Shown here: positions 1-8,714 of the stretch, in pieces
Layout of the letters: every line of letters starts with the position of its first letter
Position numbering within the stretch: position 1 is the stretch's first letter
Assembly: GCF_004362405.1 (NCBI RefSeq)
Contig: NZ_SNXE01000007.1
Coordinates: 186,001-250,000, forward strand
Length of the DNA stretch: 64,000 nucleotides
Direction: 5' to 3'
From: Roseateles asaccharophilus
GTDB taxonomy: Bacteria > Pseudomonadota > Gammaproteobacteria > Burkholderiales > Burkholderiaceae_C
The notes under the pieces: model-generated
Told to the model about the DNA's origin: nothing
The model's input: the letters and a program-made list of their open reading frames with translations, nothing else
The model's database searches: none
Program-made: the position numbers and the translations under genes

Positions 1-433
1 GCAGCAGCTTGTCGACCTTGTCCCGCTCCTTGCCCAGCATCTCGCGCAGCTGTCGCTGGGTATAGAGCCGGTGCTCGCAGGCGCTGTCGCAGGCCTGTTC
101 CTGCACCAGGGTGAGCAGCCACTGGCCCTTGAGGCTCTCGGCCGGCACGCTCTGGCCCTTCAGGTCTTGCAGCTGCAGCGTCGGCAGCTCGATCGGCGGA
201 TGGATCAGCTCGCCATAAGCCTTGCCCTGGGGCTTGAACACATAGAAGGTCAGATAGGAGGCGACGACCGGCGCTGCGCAGGCCAAGACGACCAGCAGCA
301 TCCAGAGGCGGCCACGCAGCGTTCGCTGCGACTCAGCCATGCTTCTGGGATCGGGCAGGCTGTGCACGGTCAGGGTCAGGCCCTGATCAGCGAGCTTGTC
401 GGCGGCGGGGACGGATGAGTTGGAACCAGACAT
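1..433 (-). CDS. SURF1-neighbour membrane protein, cut by window edge
   Basis: This is the N-terminal 144 residues of a protein running off the left edge. After about 45 polar residues there is one hydrophobic segment (MLLVVLACAAPVVASYLTF region), then a periplasmic stretch with a CDSAC dicysteine motif, which recalls the thioredoxin-like SCO fold. In Burkholderiales a gene of this kind lies between SURF1 and the heme A synthase gene and is usually left unnamed; a role in oxidase assembly or copper handling is inferred from that position. The start is uncertain. The ATG at 433 overlaps the SURF1 end by 47 bases. An in-frame ATG at 340 leaves a 46-base gap and keeps the membrane segment. Neither has a strong ribosome binding site. 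Confidence 0.7.
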   Translation of the reverse strand, partial: MSGSNSSVPAADKLADQGLTLTVHSLPDPRSMAESQRTLRGRLWMLLVVLACAAPVVASYLTFYVFKPQGKAYGELIHPPIELPTLQLQDLKGQSVPAESLKGQWLLTLVQEQACDSACEHRLYTQRQLREMLGKERDKVDKLL

Positions 434-1109
434 AAAGACCCAGGATCAAGGCGCCTAGCGCGAACCATTGAAAGGCATAGCCGTAGTGTTTCTGCACACC
501 GGCATCAGGCGCCGGCCAATCGCGGAGCAGGCCATCCGTACCCGCCAACGCATCCCCTTGTTGCAGCACGGTCAGCGGCAGCAAGGGGCGACGAATCTCT
601 TGGGCAAATGCCACGGCGTCGAGATTCTGCCGGATACGTCCGCCCCCTGCCTCGCCAAGCTGATAAAGCCGGGTCGGGGCCTCAATCAGACGCCCCTCGA
701 TTTCCACCTCGGCGGACTGCTGGGGCAGCTCGGGCAGGCGCTCGCGATCCCGGGCATCCCGCGGCAGCCAGCCGCGCTGTACCAGGATGGCCTCGTTGCG
801 ACCCACCAGTTGCAGGGGCGTGATCACATAAAAGCCGGTGCGCCCGGCCATGGGCCGGTTCTCCAGGTACACGGTATGCGCATCCAACCAATGGCCGCGC
901 AAACGCACCCGCCGCTGCAACTGCTCGCGGGCCTGCGGCGGCGCAGCGACCAGCTCGACGGCGGACAGCGGCGCCCGCTTGGCCTGGGCCTGTTGCGCCT
1001 GCAGCAGGGCGGTTTTCTGGGCCGCCCGATCCAGCTGCCACCAACCCAGCCGCAAGGCCAGCCCCAGGCTCAGCACCGTGGCCAGCAGGATCAGGGCTCG
1101 CCCCCTCAT
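387..1109 (-). CDS. surf1: SURF1 family cytochrome oxidase assembly protein
   Basis: SURF1 (Shy1) is an inner-membrane protein that helps insert heme a into cytochrome oxidase subunit I. The 240-aa product has the family layout: a transmembrane segment at about residues 5-22 ending in a GWWQLDRA motif, a periplasmic domain containing ENRPMAGRTGFYVITPL-type and ILVQRGWLP motifs, and a second transmembrane segment near the C terminus (YAFQWFALGALILGLYVWF). The start at 1109 was chosen because the first membrane helix follows it directly. Longer reading upstream is low-complexity antisense to the DUF2909 gene. It sits downstream of coxC in the oxidase cluster but is separated from it by an oppositely oriented gene. 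Confidence 0.93.
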   Translation of the reverse strand: MRGRALILLATVLSLGLALRLGWWQLDRAAQKTALLQAQQAQAKRAPLSAVELVAAPPQAREQLQRRVRLRGHWLDAHTVYLENRPMAGRTGFYVITPLQLVGRNEAILVQRGWLPRDARDRERLPELPQQSAEVEIEGRLIEAPTRLYQLGEAGGGRIRQNLDAVAFAQEIRRPLLPLTVLQQGDALAGTDGLLRDWPAPDAGVQKHYGYAFQWFALGALILGLYVWFQLIRPRRRQAR

Positions 1110-1142
1110 GTCTGATCGACCCTGGTGGAATAATCCCACGTC

Positions 1143-1352
1143 ATGAAATTCGTCCTTCTGCTTGCTTTGCTTGGCATTGTCGGCGCCCTGGGGGCGGCGG
1201 GCCTGTTCATGCTCAGGCGCAGCAAGGGCCGCAGCAGCATGGCTCGCGCCCTGGCGCTGCGTGTGGCCCTGTCGGTGGCGCTCTTCCTCTTCATCCTGCT
1301 GAGCTACTACATGGGCTGGATCAAGCCCACGGGCGTGCCTCTGGGCCGCTGA
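1143..1352 (+). CDS. Twin-transmembrane DUF2909 protein
   Basis: A 69-aa protein with two hydrophobic helices (about residues 2-23 and 38-58) joined by a short basic loop (RRSKGRSSMARA). It matches the small twin-transmembrane DUF2909 proteins that accompany cytochrome oxidase genes in betaproteobacteria. Its molecular role is unknown; assembly or stabilisation of the oxidase is inferred from context only. It is the only plus-strand gene in the oxidase cluster, 33 bases from the divergent SURF1 start and convergent with coxC. A strong hairpin follows its stop codon. Confidence 0.85.
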   Translation: MKFVLLLALLGIVGALGAAGLFMLRRSKGRSSMARALALRVALSVALFLFILLSYYMGWIKPTGVPLGR

Positions 1353-1358
1353 AACAAG

Positions 1359-1381
1359 AAACGCCGCACAACGCGGCGTTT
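1359..1381. terminator. Bidirectional hairpin terminator
   Basis: A perfect 9-bp stem AAACGCCGC / GCGGCGTTT with a 5-base loop begins six bases after the DUF2909 stop. The outer A/T pairs give a short U run in either direction, so it can serve the plus-strand gene and, about 100 bases beyond its stop, the leftward coxC transcript. Confidence 0.75.
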
Positions 1382-1481
1382 GCTGCATTTCCCCCAGCGA
1401 CACCCGAGGATCCGGCTTGGCCGGGCCTGCGGGTGTGCCCCCTTCAGGGGGCCGGCGCAGCCGGTAGGGGGTGGGCCGTCC

Positions 1482-2366
1482 TTACATCCAGTAGACGACG
1501 ATGTACAGGCCGAGCCAGACCACGTCCACAAAGTGCCAGTACCAAGCCGCACCTTCAAAGCCGAAGTGGCGCTCGGGCGTGAAATGGCCCTTGTGAAGGC
1601 GCAGCGTGATGAAGAGCAGCATCAGCATGCCCACGAACACATGGAAACCGTGGAAGCCGGTCAGCATGAAGAAGGTGGAGCCAAAGATGCCGGAGTTGAG
1701 CTTGAGGTTCAGGTCGTTGTAGGCATGGGCGTACTCATAGCCCTGGACGACCAGGAAGATGGCGCCCAGGATCACCGTCATCCACATGAAGGCGATGGTC
1801 CTGCCCCGGTTGCCGGCGATCAGCGCGTGGTGCGCAATCGTCAGCGTCACGCCCGAGGTCAGCAGCAGGGCCGTGTTGATGGTGGGCAGGGGCCAGGGGC
1901 CGATAGTGCTGAAGGGCTCCACCGTGCCGCCAGGCGCGGCCGTTGCACCGGCCGAAACGCTGGGCCACAGGGCCTTGAAGTCGGGCCACAGCAGGGCATG
2001 TTCATGATTGCCCAGTGTGGGCACCGAGTGCACCCGCGCCCAGTACAAGGCACCGAAGAAGGCGGCGAAGAACATCACCTCCGAAAAGATGAACCAGCCC
2101 ATGCTCCAGCGGAAGGAGACGTCGATGCGGTCGCTGTAAAGCCCGCCCTCGCTCTCGCGAATGGCATCGCCAAACCACTGCTTGAGCACAAAGGCCCACC
2201 ACAGCAAGCCAAAGAGCAGCGAGTAGGCGCCCCACTGGTGGCCGTTGATCCACTGGCCCGCCCCCAGGATCACGAAGAACAGACCGATAGAGGCCATCAC
2301 CGGATGCCGCGAAGGGCCGGGCACGAAATAGTAAGGGGTTGCTCCGTGGGGAGTCGCTGCCGACAT
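1482..2366 (-). CDS. coxC: Cytochrome c oxidase subunit III
   Basis: Subunit III of the aa3-type oxidase, a membrane subunit without redox cofactors that stabilises subunit I and its proton uptake. The product has 294 aa and several hydrophobic helices. It carries typical COX3 motifs: YYFVPGPSRHPV near the N terminus, FGDAIRESEGG, FSEVMFFAAFFGALYW, and near the end TGFHGFHVFVGM and WYWHFVDVVWL with its conserved histidines. Residues of about 115-150 form an insert rich in Ala, Pro and Gly between helices. It follows the DUF2970 gene after a 50-base gap and belongs to the leftward oxidase operon. Confidence 0.97.
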   Translation of the reverse strand: MSAATPHGATPYYFVPGPSRHPVMASIGLFFVILGAGQWINGHQWGAYSLLFGLLWWAFVLKQWFGDAIRESEGGLYSDRIDVSFRWSMGWFIFSEVMFFAAFFGALYWARVHSVPTLGNHEHALLWPDFKALWPSVSAGATAAPGGTVEPFSTIGPWPLPTINTALLLTSGVTLTIAHHALIAGNRGRTIAFMWMTVILGAIFLVVQGYEYAHAYNDLNLKLNSGIFGSTFFMLTGFHGFHVFVGMLMLLFITLRLHKGHFTPERHFGFEGAAWYWHFVDVVWLGLYIVVYWM

Positions 2367-2416
2367 CTGTTTCTCCTCGAACTAAATCAATCAGTCCTGC
2401 TAGATCCTCGATCCGC

Positions 2417-2656
2417 TCATGCTCCAGCGACGCCGCTGCTGATCACCCAGTTGACCAGCCACACCAGCACCAGCACGAACAGCGCAGCCCCGATGACACC
2501 GGCGATGATCACATGCACCGGATTCAGCTGAGCTACATCCCTGTCATAGTCGGCGCGCCTGCGCACACCGAAAAAGGCCCAGGCAATCGCCTTGACCGTC
2601 TGCAAGAAGGAACTCGGCCGAGCCGCAGCTTCCTTCAGATCCTGCCCCGGCTTCAT
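2417..2656 (-). CDS. DUF2970 small membrane protein
   Basis: A 79-aa protein with a soluble N-terminal half (KAIAWAFFGVRRRADYDRDVAQLNPVHV) and one C-terminal transmembrane helix (about residues 50-72). This is the DUF2970 family, found almost always next to cox11 and coxC in betaproteobacteria. No biochemical function is established. The start at 2656 was chosen because it overlaps the ctaG stop in a 4-base ATGA, which indicates translational coupling. A longer reading upstream would lie wholly within ctaG. Confidence 0.88.
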   Translation of the reverse strand: MKPGQDLKEAAARPSSFLQTVKAIAWAFFGVRRRADYDRDVAQLNPVHVIIAGVIGAALFVLVLVWLVNWVISSGVAGA

Positions 2657-3264
2657 AGCCGAGGCTGGGCTACCACCGCAGCCTGCTTTTGACCCTTGCC
2701 GGCCACCTCGAAGAAGGTGTAGGAAAGGGTGATCGTCTTCACATCGCGCGGTAGCTTGGGGTCGATGACAAAGGCCACCGGCCACTGCTTGGTCTCACCG
2801 GGTGCCAATGTGTACTCGTTGAAACAGAAGCACTCCAGCTTGTTGAAGTGGGATGTGGCCTGCTTCGGCGCGTAGCTCGGGATCGCCTGGGCGGACATGA
2901 TCTTGTTCTGCACATTGCGGAACTCGTACATGACCGTGGTCAGCTCGCCCGGATGCACCTCCACATGGTTGACGGCCGGCTTAAAGTCCCAGGGGCCGCG
3001 GGCATTGGCATCGAACTCCACCGTGATCTTGCGGCTGTAATCGATCTGGCTGTTCTTCAGATCACTGGCCTTGATCACGTGCTGACGCTCGGAGAGCGAC
3101 AGCACATTGATGCCAAGCGCCGTGCAGATGGCGTTGTAGAGCGGCACCAGGGCATAGCCGAAGCCAAACATCAGCAACACGATCACGCACAGCTTGCCCA
3201 CCATGAGCCGGTTCTCCTGGCGCAGGGCCAGGGACATCCAACCGGGTTTGGGTGCGCTGCTCAT
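2653..3264 (-). CDS. ctaG: Cytochrome oxidase assembly protein CtaG/Cox11
   Basis: CtaG delivers copper to the CuB site of subunit I from the periplasmic face of the inner membrane. The 203-aa product has one N-terminal transmembrane helix (about residues 22-42) followed by the Ig-like periplasmic domain with the diagnostic copper-binding CFCF motif (LECFCFNEYTL) and the APGETKQWPV region. Another cysteine lies just after the membrane helix (YNAICTALG). It lies between the 38-aa membrane protein and the DUF2970 gene, overlapping the latter by 4 bases. Confidence 0.97.
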   Translation of the reverse strand: MSSAPKPGWMSLALRQENRLMVGKLCVIVLLMFGFGYALVPLYNAICTALGINVLSLSERQHVIKASDLKNSQIDYSRKITVEFDANARGPWDFKPAVNHVEVHPGELTTVMYEFRNVQNKIMSAQAIPSYAPKQATSHFNKLECFCFNEYTLAPGETKQWPVAFVIDPKLPRDVKTITLSYTFFEVAGKGQKQAAVVAQPRL

Positions 3265-3273
3265 ACCGGAACC

Positions 3274-3390
3274 TCAGGCCCCCAAGAGGGCAATCTTGGC
3301 CACGAAGCCCAGGGCAAACACCGCGGCCACCGAGGCCAGAACCAGGGCCAGACGCAGATTGCTCTTGCGCTGCTGCGGATTGATGGCCAT
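3274..3390 (-). CDS. Cytochrome oxidase small assembly protein, 38 aa
   Basis: A 38-aa peptide with a polar N terminus (MAINPQQRKSNLR) and a single hydrophobic helix. It lies 10 bases after ctaD and 9 bases before ctaG, and is preceded by a good ribosome binding site (GAGGAG, six bases before the ATG). Very small single-helix proteins occupy this position in many Burkholderiales oxidase operons and are annotated as small assembly proteins. The role is inferred from position only. Confidence 0.8.
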   Translation of the reverse strand: MAINPQQRKSNLRLALVLASVAAVFALGFVAKIALLGA

Positions 3391-3400
3391 GACTTGCTCC

Positions 3401-5032
3401 TCAGCCCACGACCTTGGTCGCGGTGGCATCCAGCTTGGGCGGGTTCTCAAAGGTATGGAAGGGGGCCGGCGAAGGCACTTCCCACTCCAGACCCTCGGCC
3501 GCTTCCCAGGGCTTCTGCGGCGCCTTCTCACCCTTGCCGCGCATCATGGGCACGACCACGAAGAGGAAGAAGTAGACCTGCATCAGACCGAAGCCGAAGG
3601 CGCCGATGGACGCGATCATGTTGAAGTCGGCGAACTGCAGCGGGTAGTCGGCGTAGCGGCGCGGCATACCGGCCAGGCCGAGGAAGTGCATGGGGAAGAA
3701 GGTGATGTTGAAGAAGATCAGCGAGCCCCAGAAGTGGATCTTGCCGCGGGTCTCCGAATACATCACGCCGGTCCACTTGGGGCCCCAGTAGTAGACGCCG
3801 GCAAACAGGGCGTACAGGGAGCCGGCCACCAGCACATAGTGGAAGTGCGCCACCACGTAATAGGTGTCCTGGATCTGGATGTCGATGGGAGCGACCGCGC
3901 AGATCAGGCCGGTGAAGCCACCCATGGTGAACACGAAGATGAAGCCCACGGCCCACAGCATCGGGGTCTCGAAGGTCATGGAGCCGCGCCACATCGTGGC
4001 CAGCCAGTTGAAGATCTTCACACCGGTAGGAACCGCGATCAGCATGGTCGCGTACATGAAGAACAGCTGGCCCGTCACCGGCATGCCGGTGGCGAACATG
4101 TGGTGAGCCCAGACGATGAAGGACAGGATGGCGATGGAGGCCGTGGCATACACCATGGAGGCATAGCCGAACAGGCGCTTGCGGGCGAAGGCCGGCACGA
4201 TCTGGCTGATGATGCCGAAGGCCGGCAGGATCATGATGTAGACCTCGGGGTGGCCGAAGAACCAGAAGATGTGCTGGTACATCACCGGGTCACCGCCGCC
4301 CGCGGGGTTGAAGAAGCTGGTGCCGAAGTGGCGGTCGGTCAGCGTCATCGTGATGGCACCGGCCAGCACAGGCATCACCGCGATCAGCAGATAGGCCGTG
4401 ATCAGCCAGGTCCAGGCGAACATCGGCATCTTCATCAAGGTCATGCCCGGGGCGCGCATGTTCAGGATGGTGACGATGATGTTGATCGAGCCCATGATGG
4501 ACGAGGCGCCCAGGATGTGCATCGCAAAGATGCCAGCATCCATGGAGGGGCCCATCTGCAGGGTCAGCGGCGCGTACAGCGTCCAGCCGGCGGCCGGTGC
4601 GCCGCCGGGCATGAAGAAGCTCCCCACCAGCATGATGGCCGCGGGGATCATCAGCCAGAAGCTGAAGTTGTTCATGCGCGCGAAGGCCATGTCGCTGGCG
4701 CCGATCTGCAGCGGGATCATCCAGTTCGCGAAGCCCACGAAGGCCGGCATGATGGCGCCGAACACCATGATCAGGCCGTGCATGGTGGTGAGCTGGTTGA
4801 AGAGCTCGGGGTTCACGAACTGCAGGCCGGGCTGGAACAGCTCGGCGCGGATCAGCAGCGCGAGGATGCCCCCCACCATGAGCATGGTGAAGGAGAACAG
4901 CAGGTAAAGCGTCCCGATGTCCTTGTGGTTGGTGGCGAAGACCCAGCGACGCCAGCCCGTGGGGGCATGGTGGTGGTCGTCATGGTGGTCGTGAACGCCG
5001 CCGTGGCCGTGATGGTCAAGCACTGCACTCAT
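3401..5032 (-). CDS. ctaD: Cytochrome c oxidase subunit I
   Basis: Catalytic subunit of the aa3-type oxidase, carrying heme a and the heme a3-CuB oxygen reduction site. The 543-aa length is normal. Visible motifs include [14 protein letters not shown] at the start of the first helix, HPEVYI at 261-266 (CuB His261 and the cross-linked Tyr265), [10 protein letters not shown] (CuB histidines) and [10 protein letters not shown] with His396 (heme a3) and His398 (heme a). The first 22 residues contain nine histidines, a local enrichment outside the conserved core. The start has a strong ribosome binding site (AGAGGAAAG). coxB lies 31 or more bases upstream. Confidence 0.98.
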   Translation of the reverse strand: MSAVLDHHGHGGVHDHHDDHHHAPTGWRRWVFATNHKDIGTLYLLFSFTMLMVGGILALLIRAELFQPGLQFVNPELFNQLTTMHGLIMVFGAIMPAFVGFANWMIPLQIGASDMAFARMNNFSFWLMIPAAIMLVGSFFMPGGAPAAGWTLYAPLTLQMGPSMDAGIFAMHILGASSIMGSINIIVTILNMRAPGMTLMKMPMFAWTWLITAYLLIAVMPVLAGAITMTLTDRHFGTSFFNPAGGGDPVMYQHIFWFFGHPEVYIMILPAFGIISQIVPAFARKRLFGYASMVYATASIAILSFIVWAHHMFATGMPVTGQLFFMYATMLIAVPTGVKIFNWLATMWRGSMTFETPMLWAVGFIFVFTMGGFTGLICAVAPIDIQIQDTYYVVAHFHYVLVAGSLYALFAGVYYWGPKWTGVMYSETRGKIHFWGSLIFFNITFFPMHFLGLAGMPRRYADYPLQFADFNMIASIGAFGFGLMQVYFFLFVVVPMMRGKGEKAPQKPWEAAEGLEWEVPSPAPFHTFENPPKLDATATKVVG

Positions 5033-5063
5033 CTTGCTTTCCTCTTTCTGGACGTTCAGACGC

Positions 5064-6248
5064 TTACTTGCGGGCAGCCACGATCTCGGCCGGCTGCACC
5101 AACTGACCGGTCTTGTTGGACCAGCTGTTCTTGGTGTACGTGATCACGGCAGCGATCTCGGTGTCGGACAACTGCTTCCACGCCGGCATGGCGCCATTGG
5201 CAGCACCGTTGAGCATGACCTGGATCTGCTTGCTCTTGTCGTCGGACAGGACCAGGGCCGACTTGTCCAAGGCCTTGATGGGGCCGGCACCGGTGCCGTC
5301 GGCCTTGTGGCAGGCCGCGCAGTTGGCGGCATAGACCTTCTCACCACGGGCCACCAGGGCCGCCAGCTCCCAGACCTTGCTCGGATCATCGGCCTTGGCG
5401 GCCATTTCCTTCTTCTTGCCGTCGACCCACTTGCTGTAGTCCTCGGCCGAGACCACCTTCACGTGGATGGGCATATAGGCGTGCTCCTTGCCGCAGAGCT
5501 CGGCGCACTGACCGTAGTAGTCGCCCACCTTCTCGGCCTTGAACCAGGTGTCGCGCACAAAGCCGGGGATGGCATCCTGCTTGACGCCGAAGGCCGGCAC
5601 CATCCAGGCATGGATCACATCATTGGCCGTGGTGATGATGCGCACCTTCTTGCCCACAGGCACGACCAGGGGGTTGTCCACCTTGAGCAGGTAGTTGTCG
5701 CCTTCGGGCTTGCCGGCATCCGACATCTCGCGCTGGGCGGCGTCCAGGGTGGCCAGGAAGCCGATGCCCTCGCCCTCGCCCTTCAGATAGTCATAGCCCC
5801 ACTTCCACTGATAGCCGGTGGCCTTGATGGTGAGGTCGGCATTGGTGGTGTCCTTCATGGCCACCACGACCTTGGTGGCCGGCAGGGCCATCAGGATCAC
5901 GATGATGAAGGGCACCACGGTCCAGGCGATCTCGACCTTGACGCTCTCGTGGAAGTTGGCCGGCACCGCGCCGCGGCTCTTGCGGTGCTTGAAGATGGAA
6001 TAGAACATGACGCCGAAGACGGCGACGAAGATGACCAGGCAAATGACCAGCATCATGTTGTGCAGCCACATCTGGTCCGCGGCAATGCGGGTGACCGGCT
6101 CATGCAGGTTCAGCTGATTGACCTTGGGCCCACCCGGCAGGTCATTCACGGCCAGGGCAGCCTGGCTGGCCAACGTGGCTGCGAGGCCTCCCGCCAGTCG
6201 GCTGATACAGCGCCCCAGCGGATGCACTCGTGCGTTCATCATCGTCAT
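5064..6248 (-). CDS. coxB: Cytochrome c oxidase subunit II with fused cytochrome c
   Basis: Subunit II receives electrons at the dinuclear CuA centre. The product has an N-terminal signal-like hydrophobic segment, two transmembrane helices (around [18 protein letters not shown] and [14 protein letters not shown]), the cupredoxin domain with CuA ligands in [15 protein letters not shown], and a C-terminal cytochrome c domain with CAACH (Cys310, Cys313, His314) and a distal methionine candidate in NGAMPAWK. The fusion resembles caa3-type oxidases. Start choice: a GTG at 6257 and ATGs at 6248, 6242 and 6239 are all in frame. The ATG at 6248 lies 8 bases after an AGAAG sequence and is preferred. 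It is the first gene of the leftward oxidase operon. Confidence 0.96.
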   Translation of the reverse strand: MTMMNARVHPLGRCISRLAGGLAATLASQAALAVNDLPGGPKVNQLNLHEPVTRIAADQMWLHNMMLVICLVIFVAVFGVMFYSIFKHRKSRGAVPANFHESVKVEIAWTVVPFIIVILMALPATKVVVAMKDTTNADLTIKATGYQWKWGYDYLKGEGEGIGFLATLDAAQREMSDAGKPEGDNYLLKVDNPLVVPVGKKVRIITTANDVIHAWMVPAFGVKQDAIPGFVRDTWFKAEKVGDYYGQCAELCGKEHAYMPIHVKVVSAEDYSKWVDGKKKEMAAKADDPSKVWELAALVARGEKVYAANCAACHKADGTGAGPIKALDKSALVLSDDKSKQIQVMLNGAANGAMPAWKQLSDTEIAAVITYTKNSWSNKTGQLVQPAEIVAARK

Positions 6249-6257
6249 GGTCGTCAC

Positions 6258-6520
6258 TTCTGTTTCAAATTCAGCCCATGAGGTTCACGGCACCGCATCA
6301 CAGCGCAGCGCCGCCAACCCCTTCGCGTTTTCCACCGAGATCTGATCCATGTACACACCCGCGGGTGCTACATACAACTGTCGCGCCGGTCATCAGGACC
6401 TCTGACCTGCGTCAAGCACGAACCACAGATCAGCTGGCAGGGATCCGATCGATGAGGAATTTTAGCCCCTGCCCCCCTGATATCCCCGTGGTCTTTGCCC
6501 CGGCTAGGTGCATGTACTGA
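6258..6520. promoter_or_regulatory. Leader region of the oxidase operon
   Basis: This 263-base stretch holds no convincing gene and lies between the end of the BioC-like gene and coxB, both read leftward. It is the only non-coding space upstream of the oxidase operon, so its promoter should lie here. I could not identify a clear -35/-10 pair by eye. The most distinctive element is a 12-bp perfect palindrome listed separately. Confidence 0.5.
6356..6367. promoter_or_regulatory. 12-bp palindrome upstream of coxB
   Basis: CACCCGCGGGTG reads identically on both strands, about 110 bases upstream of the coxB start. It could be an operator for a dimeric regulator of the oxidase operon, but a palindrome this GC-rich can also occur by chance in this genome. 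No regulator is assigned. Confidence 0.3.
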
Positions 6521-7444
6521 TTAGGGTTTGGCCGAGCCCCGCACCATGTTGCGCATCTGATCCAGCGAGACGCGGGTTTCCCCGCTCACCGCCAGCCGTG
6601 GGGCCGGTTTAAAGGCATGACCGTAGACCAGTTCCAGACTCAGTCGCAGGCGGCCATCGGGCCCGCGCAATGACTCCAGGGCATCCAGCAGACGGTTCCG
6701 CCAGGCCCGGCTGCGCAGACCCTCGAATCGCAGGGGCGAGAGATTGCCACCCAGAGCGCGCAAATCCGCCAGGGCCTTGGCCGGATCACCCCAGGTCAGG
6801 CTGATGCGCTCCTGGTCCATCACCGGGTCGGCAAAGCCGGCGTGCACCAACATATCGCCCACATCGTGCATATCGATCCACTCCGGCCCGGCGCTGGCCC
6901 ACCCCAGGCGTTCGTAGAGCTGACGCAGCTCGCGCCAGCTGTCGGGCCCCAGGCAGGAGAACATCACGAAACCGTCCACGGCCAGGGCGCGCTGCCACAA
7001 GCGCAGCAAGGCCTCGGGATCCGGGCTCAGGTGCAGATACATATTGGCCCACAGCAGCTCGGCCGTGCCCTCGGGCACCTCGCCGGGCAGCCAGACCTCG
7101 ACCGGCTCGCGCCCGCGCAGGGCGGCCCAGAAGCCACCCTTGCCTTGGGTCGCCTGGCTGCGCTCCCGCAAGGCCGACAAAGGCTCGCTGCGCAGCTGGC
7201 GCGCCTGGGGATAGGCCTCGCGCAGCAGGGCGTCGCTGGCCCCCAGATGGGCCGACCACTGCAGCACCCGCTGCGGCTGCAACTTGATCAGGGGCAGGCG
7301 CTCGGCCATGCGGCGGGCGATATCGGCATGCAGCCAGGGCGGTTCGGCCGAGGTCGCGAGCCGCCGCAGATGGCGACTCAGGGCGGTGGCATCGATCTGC
7401 TGGCTGGGCGGACGCTGGGCGGGCGCGGGGGCGGGGGACGACAT
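6521..7444 (-). CDS. BioC-like methyltransferase family protein, degenerate SAM motif
   Basis: A 307-aa protein resembling BioC, the malonyl-ACP O-methyltransferase of biotin synthesis. Matches include the N-terminal helical region (LSRHLRRLATSAEPPWLHADIARRMAERL region), the LLWANMYLHLSPDP motif near residue 165, the FSCLGPDSWREL segment and the DMHDVGDMLVHAGFADPVMD segment. However, motif I, normally a glycine-rich SAM-binding loop such as DxGCGxG, reads QRVLQWSAHLGASD here. Activity is therefore doubtful; it may be a Burkholderiales-specific divergent or regulatory homologue. The start at 7444 was chosen because it leaves 21 bases to the divergent comF gene. It is unlinked to other biotin genes in this window. 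Confidence 0.75.
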   Translation of the reverse strand: MSSPAPAPAQRPPSQQIDATALSRHLRRLATSAEPPWLHADIARRMAERLPLIKLQPQRVLQWSAHLGASDALLREAYPQARQLRSEPLSALRERSQATQGKGGFWAALRGREPVEVWLPGEVPEGTAELLWANMYLHLSPDPEALLRLWQRALAVDGFVMFSCLGPDSWRELRQLYERLGWASAGPEWIDMHDVGDMLVHAGFADPVMDQERISLTWGDPAKALADLRALGGNLSPLRFEGLRSRAWRNRLLDALESLRGPDGRLRLSLELVYGHAFKPAPRLAVSGETRVSLDQMRNMVRGSAKP

Positions 7445-7465
7445 GGGCGCCGAGTATATTGAGCC

Positions 7466-8218
7466 ATGGAGCCCAGCGCCCTTCGCCCCGCCAAACCCTC
7501 GCTGCTCGAGCGGGCGCTGGCTCGCTGCCCTGGCCAATGCCTGGTGTGCCGCAGCTGGTCGAAGCAGCGCGTCTGCCAGCTCTGCCTGGATCGCTATACA
7601 CGCCCCGCCCTGCGCTGCACGAGCTGCGGCCTGCGCCTACCCGCGGCAACCCTGGGCGGAATCCAGCATGCGTCCCCGCAATGTGGCCGCTGCCTGCAGC
7701 AGCCCCCACCGCTGGACCGCTGCATCGCGGCCCTGGACTATGCCTTCCCCTGGGACCATCTCTTGCTCCGGTACAAATTCCAGCAGGCCCTGCATCTGGG
7801 TGGGGCGCTGCTGCAATGCCTGGAGGCCGCCCTGGATCGCGAGCAGGCGCAGGCACCCGATCTATTGCTGCCCGTGCCACTGTCGACCGAGCGCCTGCGT
7901 GAGCGCGGCTACAACCAGAGCCTGGAACTCGCCCGCCCCCTGGCGCGGCGGCGAGGCTTGAACTGCGAGGCCAAGCTCTTGCTGCGCCTGCGCGATACTG
8001 CACACCAACTCAAGCTGCCCGCCGAGCAGCGGGCCGCCAATGTGCGGCACGCTTTTGCGCTGGAGCCGCAACAAGCCGGGCGGCTGCGCGGCGCCCATGT
8101 GGCCCTGCTGGATGATGTGATGACCACCGGGGCCACCCTGCACGAGCTGGCCCGCCTGCTCAGGAGAGCCGGCGCCACCCGCATCCAGGCCTGGGTGCTG
8201 GCGCGCACCGCTGAGTAG
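7466..8218 (+). CDS. comF: ComF family phosphoribosyltransferase-like protein
   Basis: A 250-aa ComF-type protein, a family linked to natural DNA uptake and single-strand DNA processing. The N terminus has paired cysteines (CLVC, CQLC, CTSCG, CGRC) that probably bind zinc. The middle contains [12 protein letters not shown], and the C terminus the phosphoribosyltransferase loop [14 protein letters not shown]. Length is normal for the family. It is divergent from the BioC-like gene with only 21 bases between the starts. TrmL follows after 22 bases on the same strand and may be cotranscribed. Its biochemical role in proteobacteria is not settled. Confidence 0.93.
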   Translation: MEPSALRPAKPSLLERALARCPGQCLVCRSWSKQRVCQLCLDRYTRPALRCTSCGLRLPAATLGGIQHASPQCGRCLQQPPPLDRCIAALDYAFPWDHLLLRYKFQQALHLGGALLQCLEAALDREQAQAPDLLLPVPLSTERLRERGYNQSLELARPLARRRGLNCEAKLLLRLRDTAHQLKLPAEQRAANVRHAFALEPQQAGRLRGAHVALLDDVMTTGATLHELARLLRRAGATRIQAWVLARTAE

Positions 8219-8240
8219 GCCTGCCCCAACAACTCACGCC

Positions 8241-8711
8241 ATGTTCAACATCGTTCTGGTCCACCCCGAAATACCGCCCAACACCGGCAATGTGATCCGC
8301 CTGGCCGCCAACACCGGCTGCAGCCTGCACCTGATCGAGCCCCTGGGCTTCTCCATGGAGGACAGGCTGCTGCAGCGCGCCGGTCTGGACTATCACGAGT
8401 ACACCCCGGTCAAGCGTCACGCCGACTGGCAGAGCTTTCTGAGCGAGGCCAAGCCAGACACCGAACGCATGTTTGCCTTCACGACACGCGGCAGCCAGCC
8501 TTTCGCCAAGGTGGCATGGCGCCCTGGCGACTGGCTTGTCTTCGGATCGGAAACCGCTGGCCTGCCGCCGGCCCTGCGCGACAGCTTCCCCACGGCACAA
8601 CGGGTGCGCCTGCCCATGCGCCCGGATCAGCGCAGTCTGAACCTCAGCAATAGCGTGGCCGTCACCGTGTTCGAGGCCTGGCGCCAGAACGGCTACGCGG
8701 GTAGCGTCTGA
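8241..8711 (+). CDS. trmL: tRNA (cytidine/uridine-34 2'-O) methyltransferase TrmL
   Basis: TrmL is a small SPOUT methyltransferase that methylates the ribose of wobble nucleotide 34 in two tRNA-Leu isoacceptors using SAM. All three family motifs are present: motif 1 [15 protein letters not shown], motif 2 [10 protein letters not shown], and motif 3 [11 protein letters not shown]. The 156-aa length is typical. It follows comF by 22 bases and converges on the Bug receptor gene with only three bases between the two stop codons. Confidence 0.96.
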   Translation: MFNIVLVHPEIPPNTGNVIRLAANTGCSLHLIEPLGFSMEDRLLQRAGLDYHEYTPVKRHADWQSFLSEAKPDTERMFAFTTRGSQPFAKVAWRPGDWLVFGSETAGLPPALRDSFPTAQRVRLPMRPDQRSLNLSNSVAVTVFEAWRQNGYAGSV

Positions 8712-8714
8712 GCC

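Noticed and set aside
1110-1403. Upstream extension of the SURF1 reading frame
   Set aside because: It reads through the DUF2909 gene in antisense and its hairpin; SURF1 proteins start at the first membrane helix at 1109.
1382-1481. CCCCCTTCAGGGGG hairpin downstream of coxC
   Set aside because: It is a stable stem but has no U run and sits next to a better terminator at 1359-1381; not called separately.
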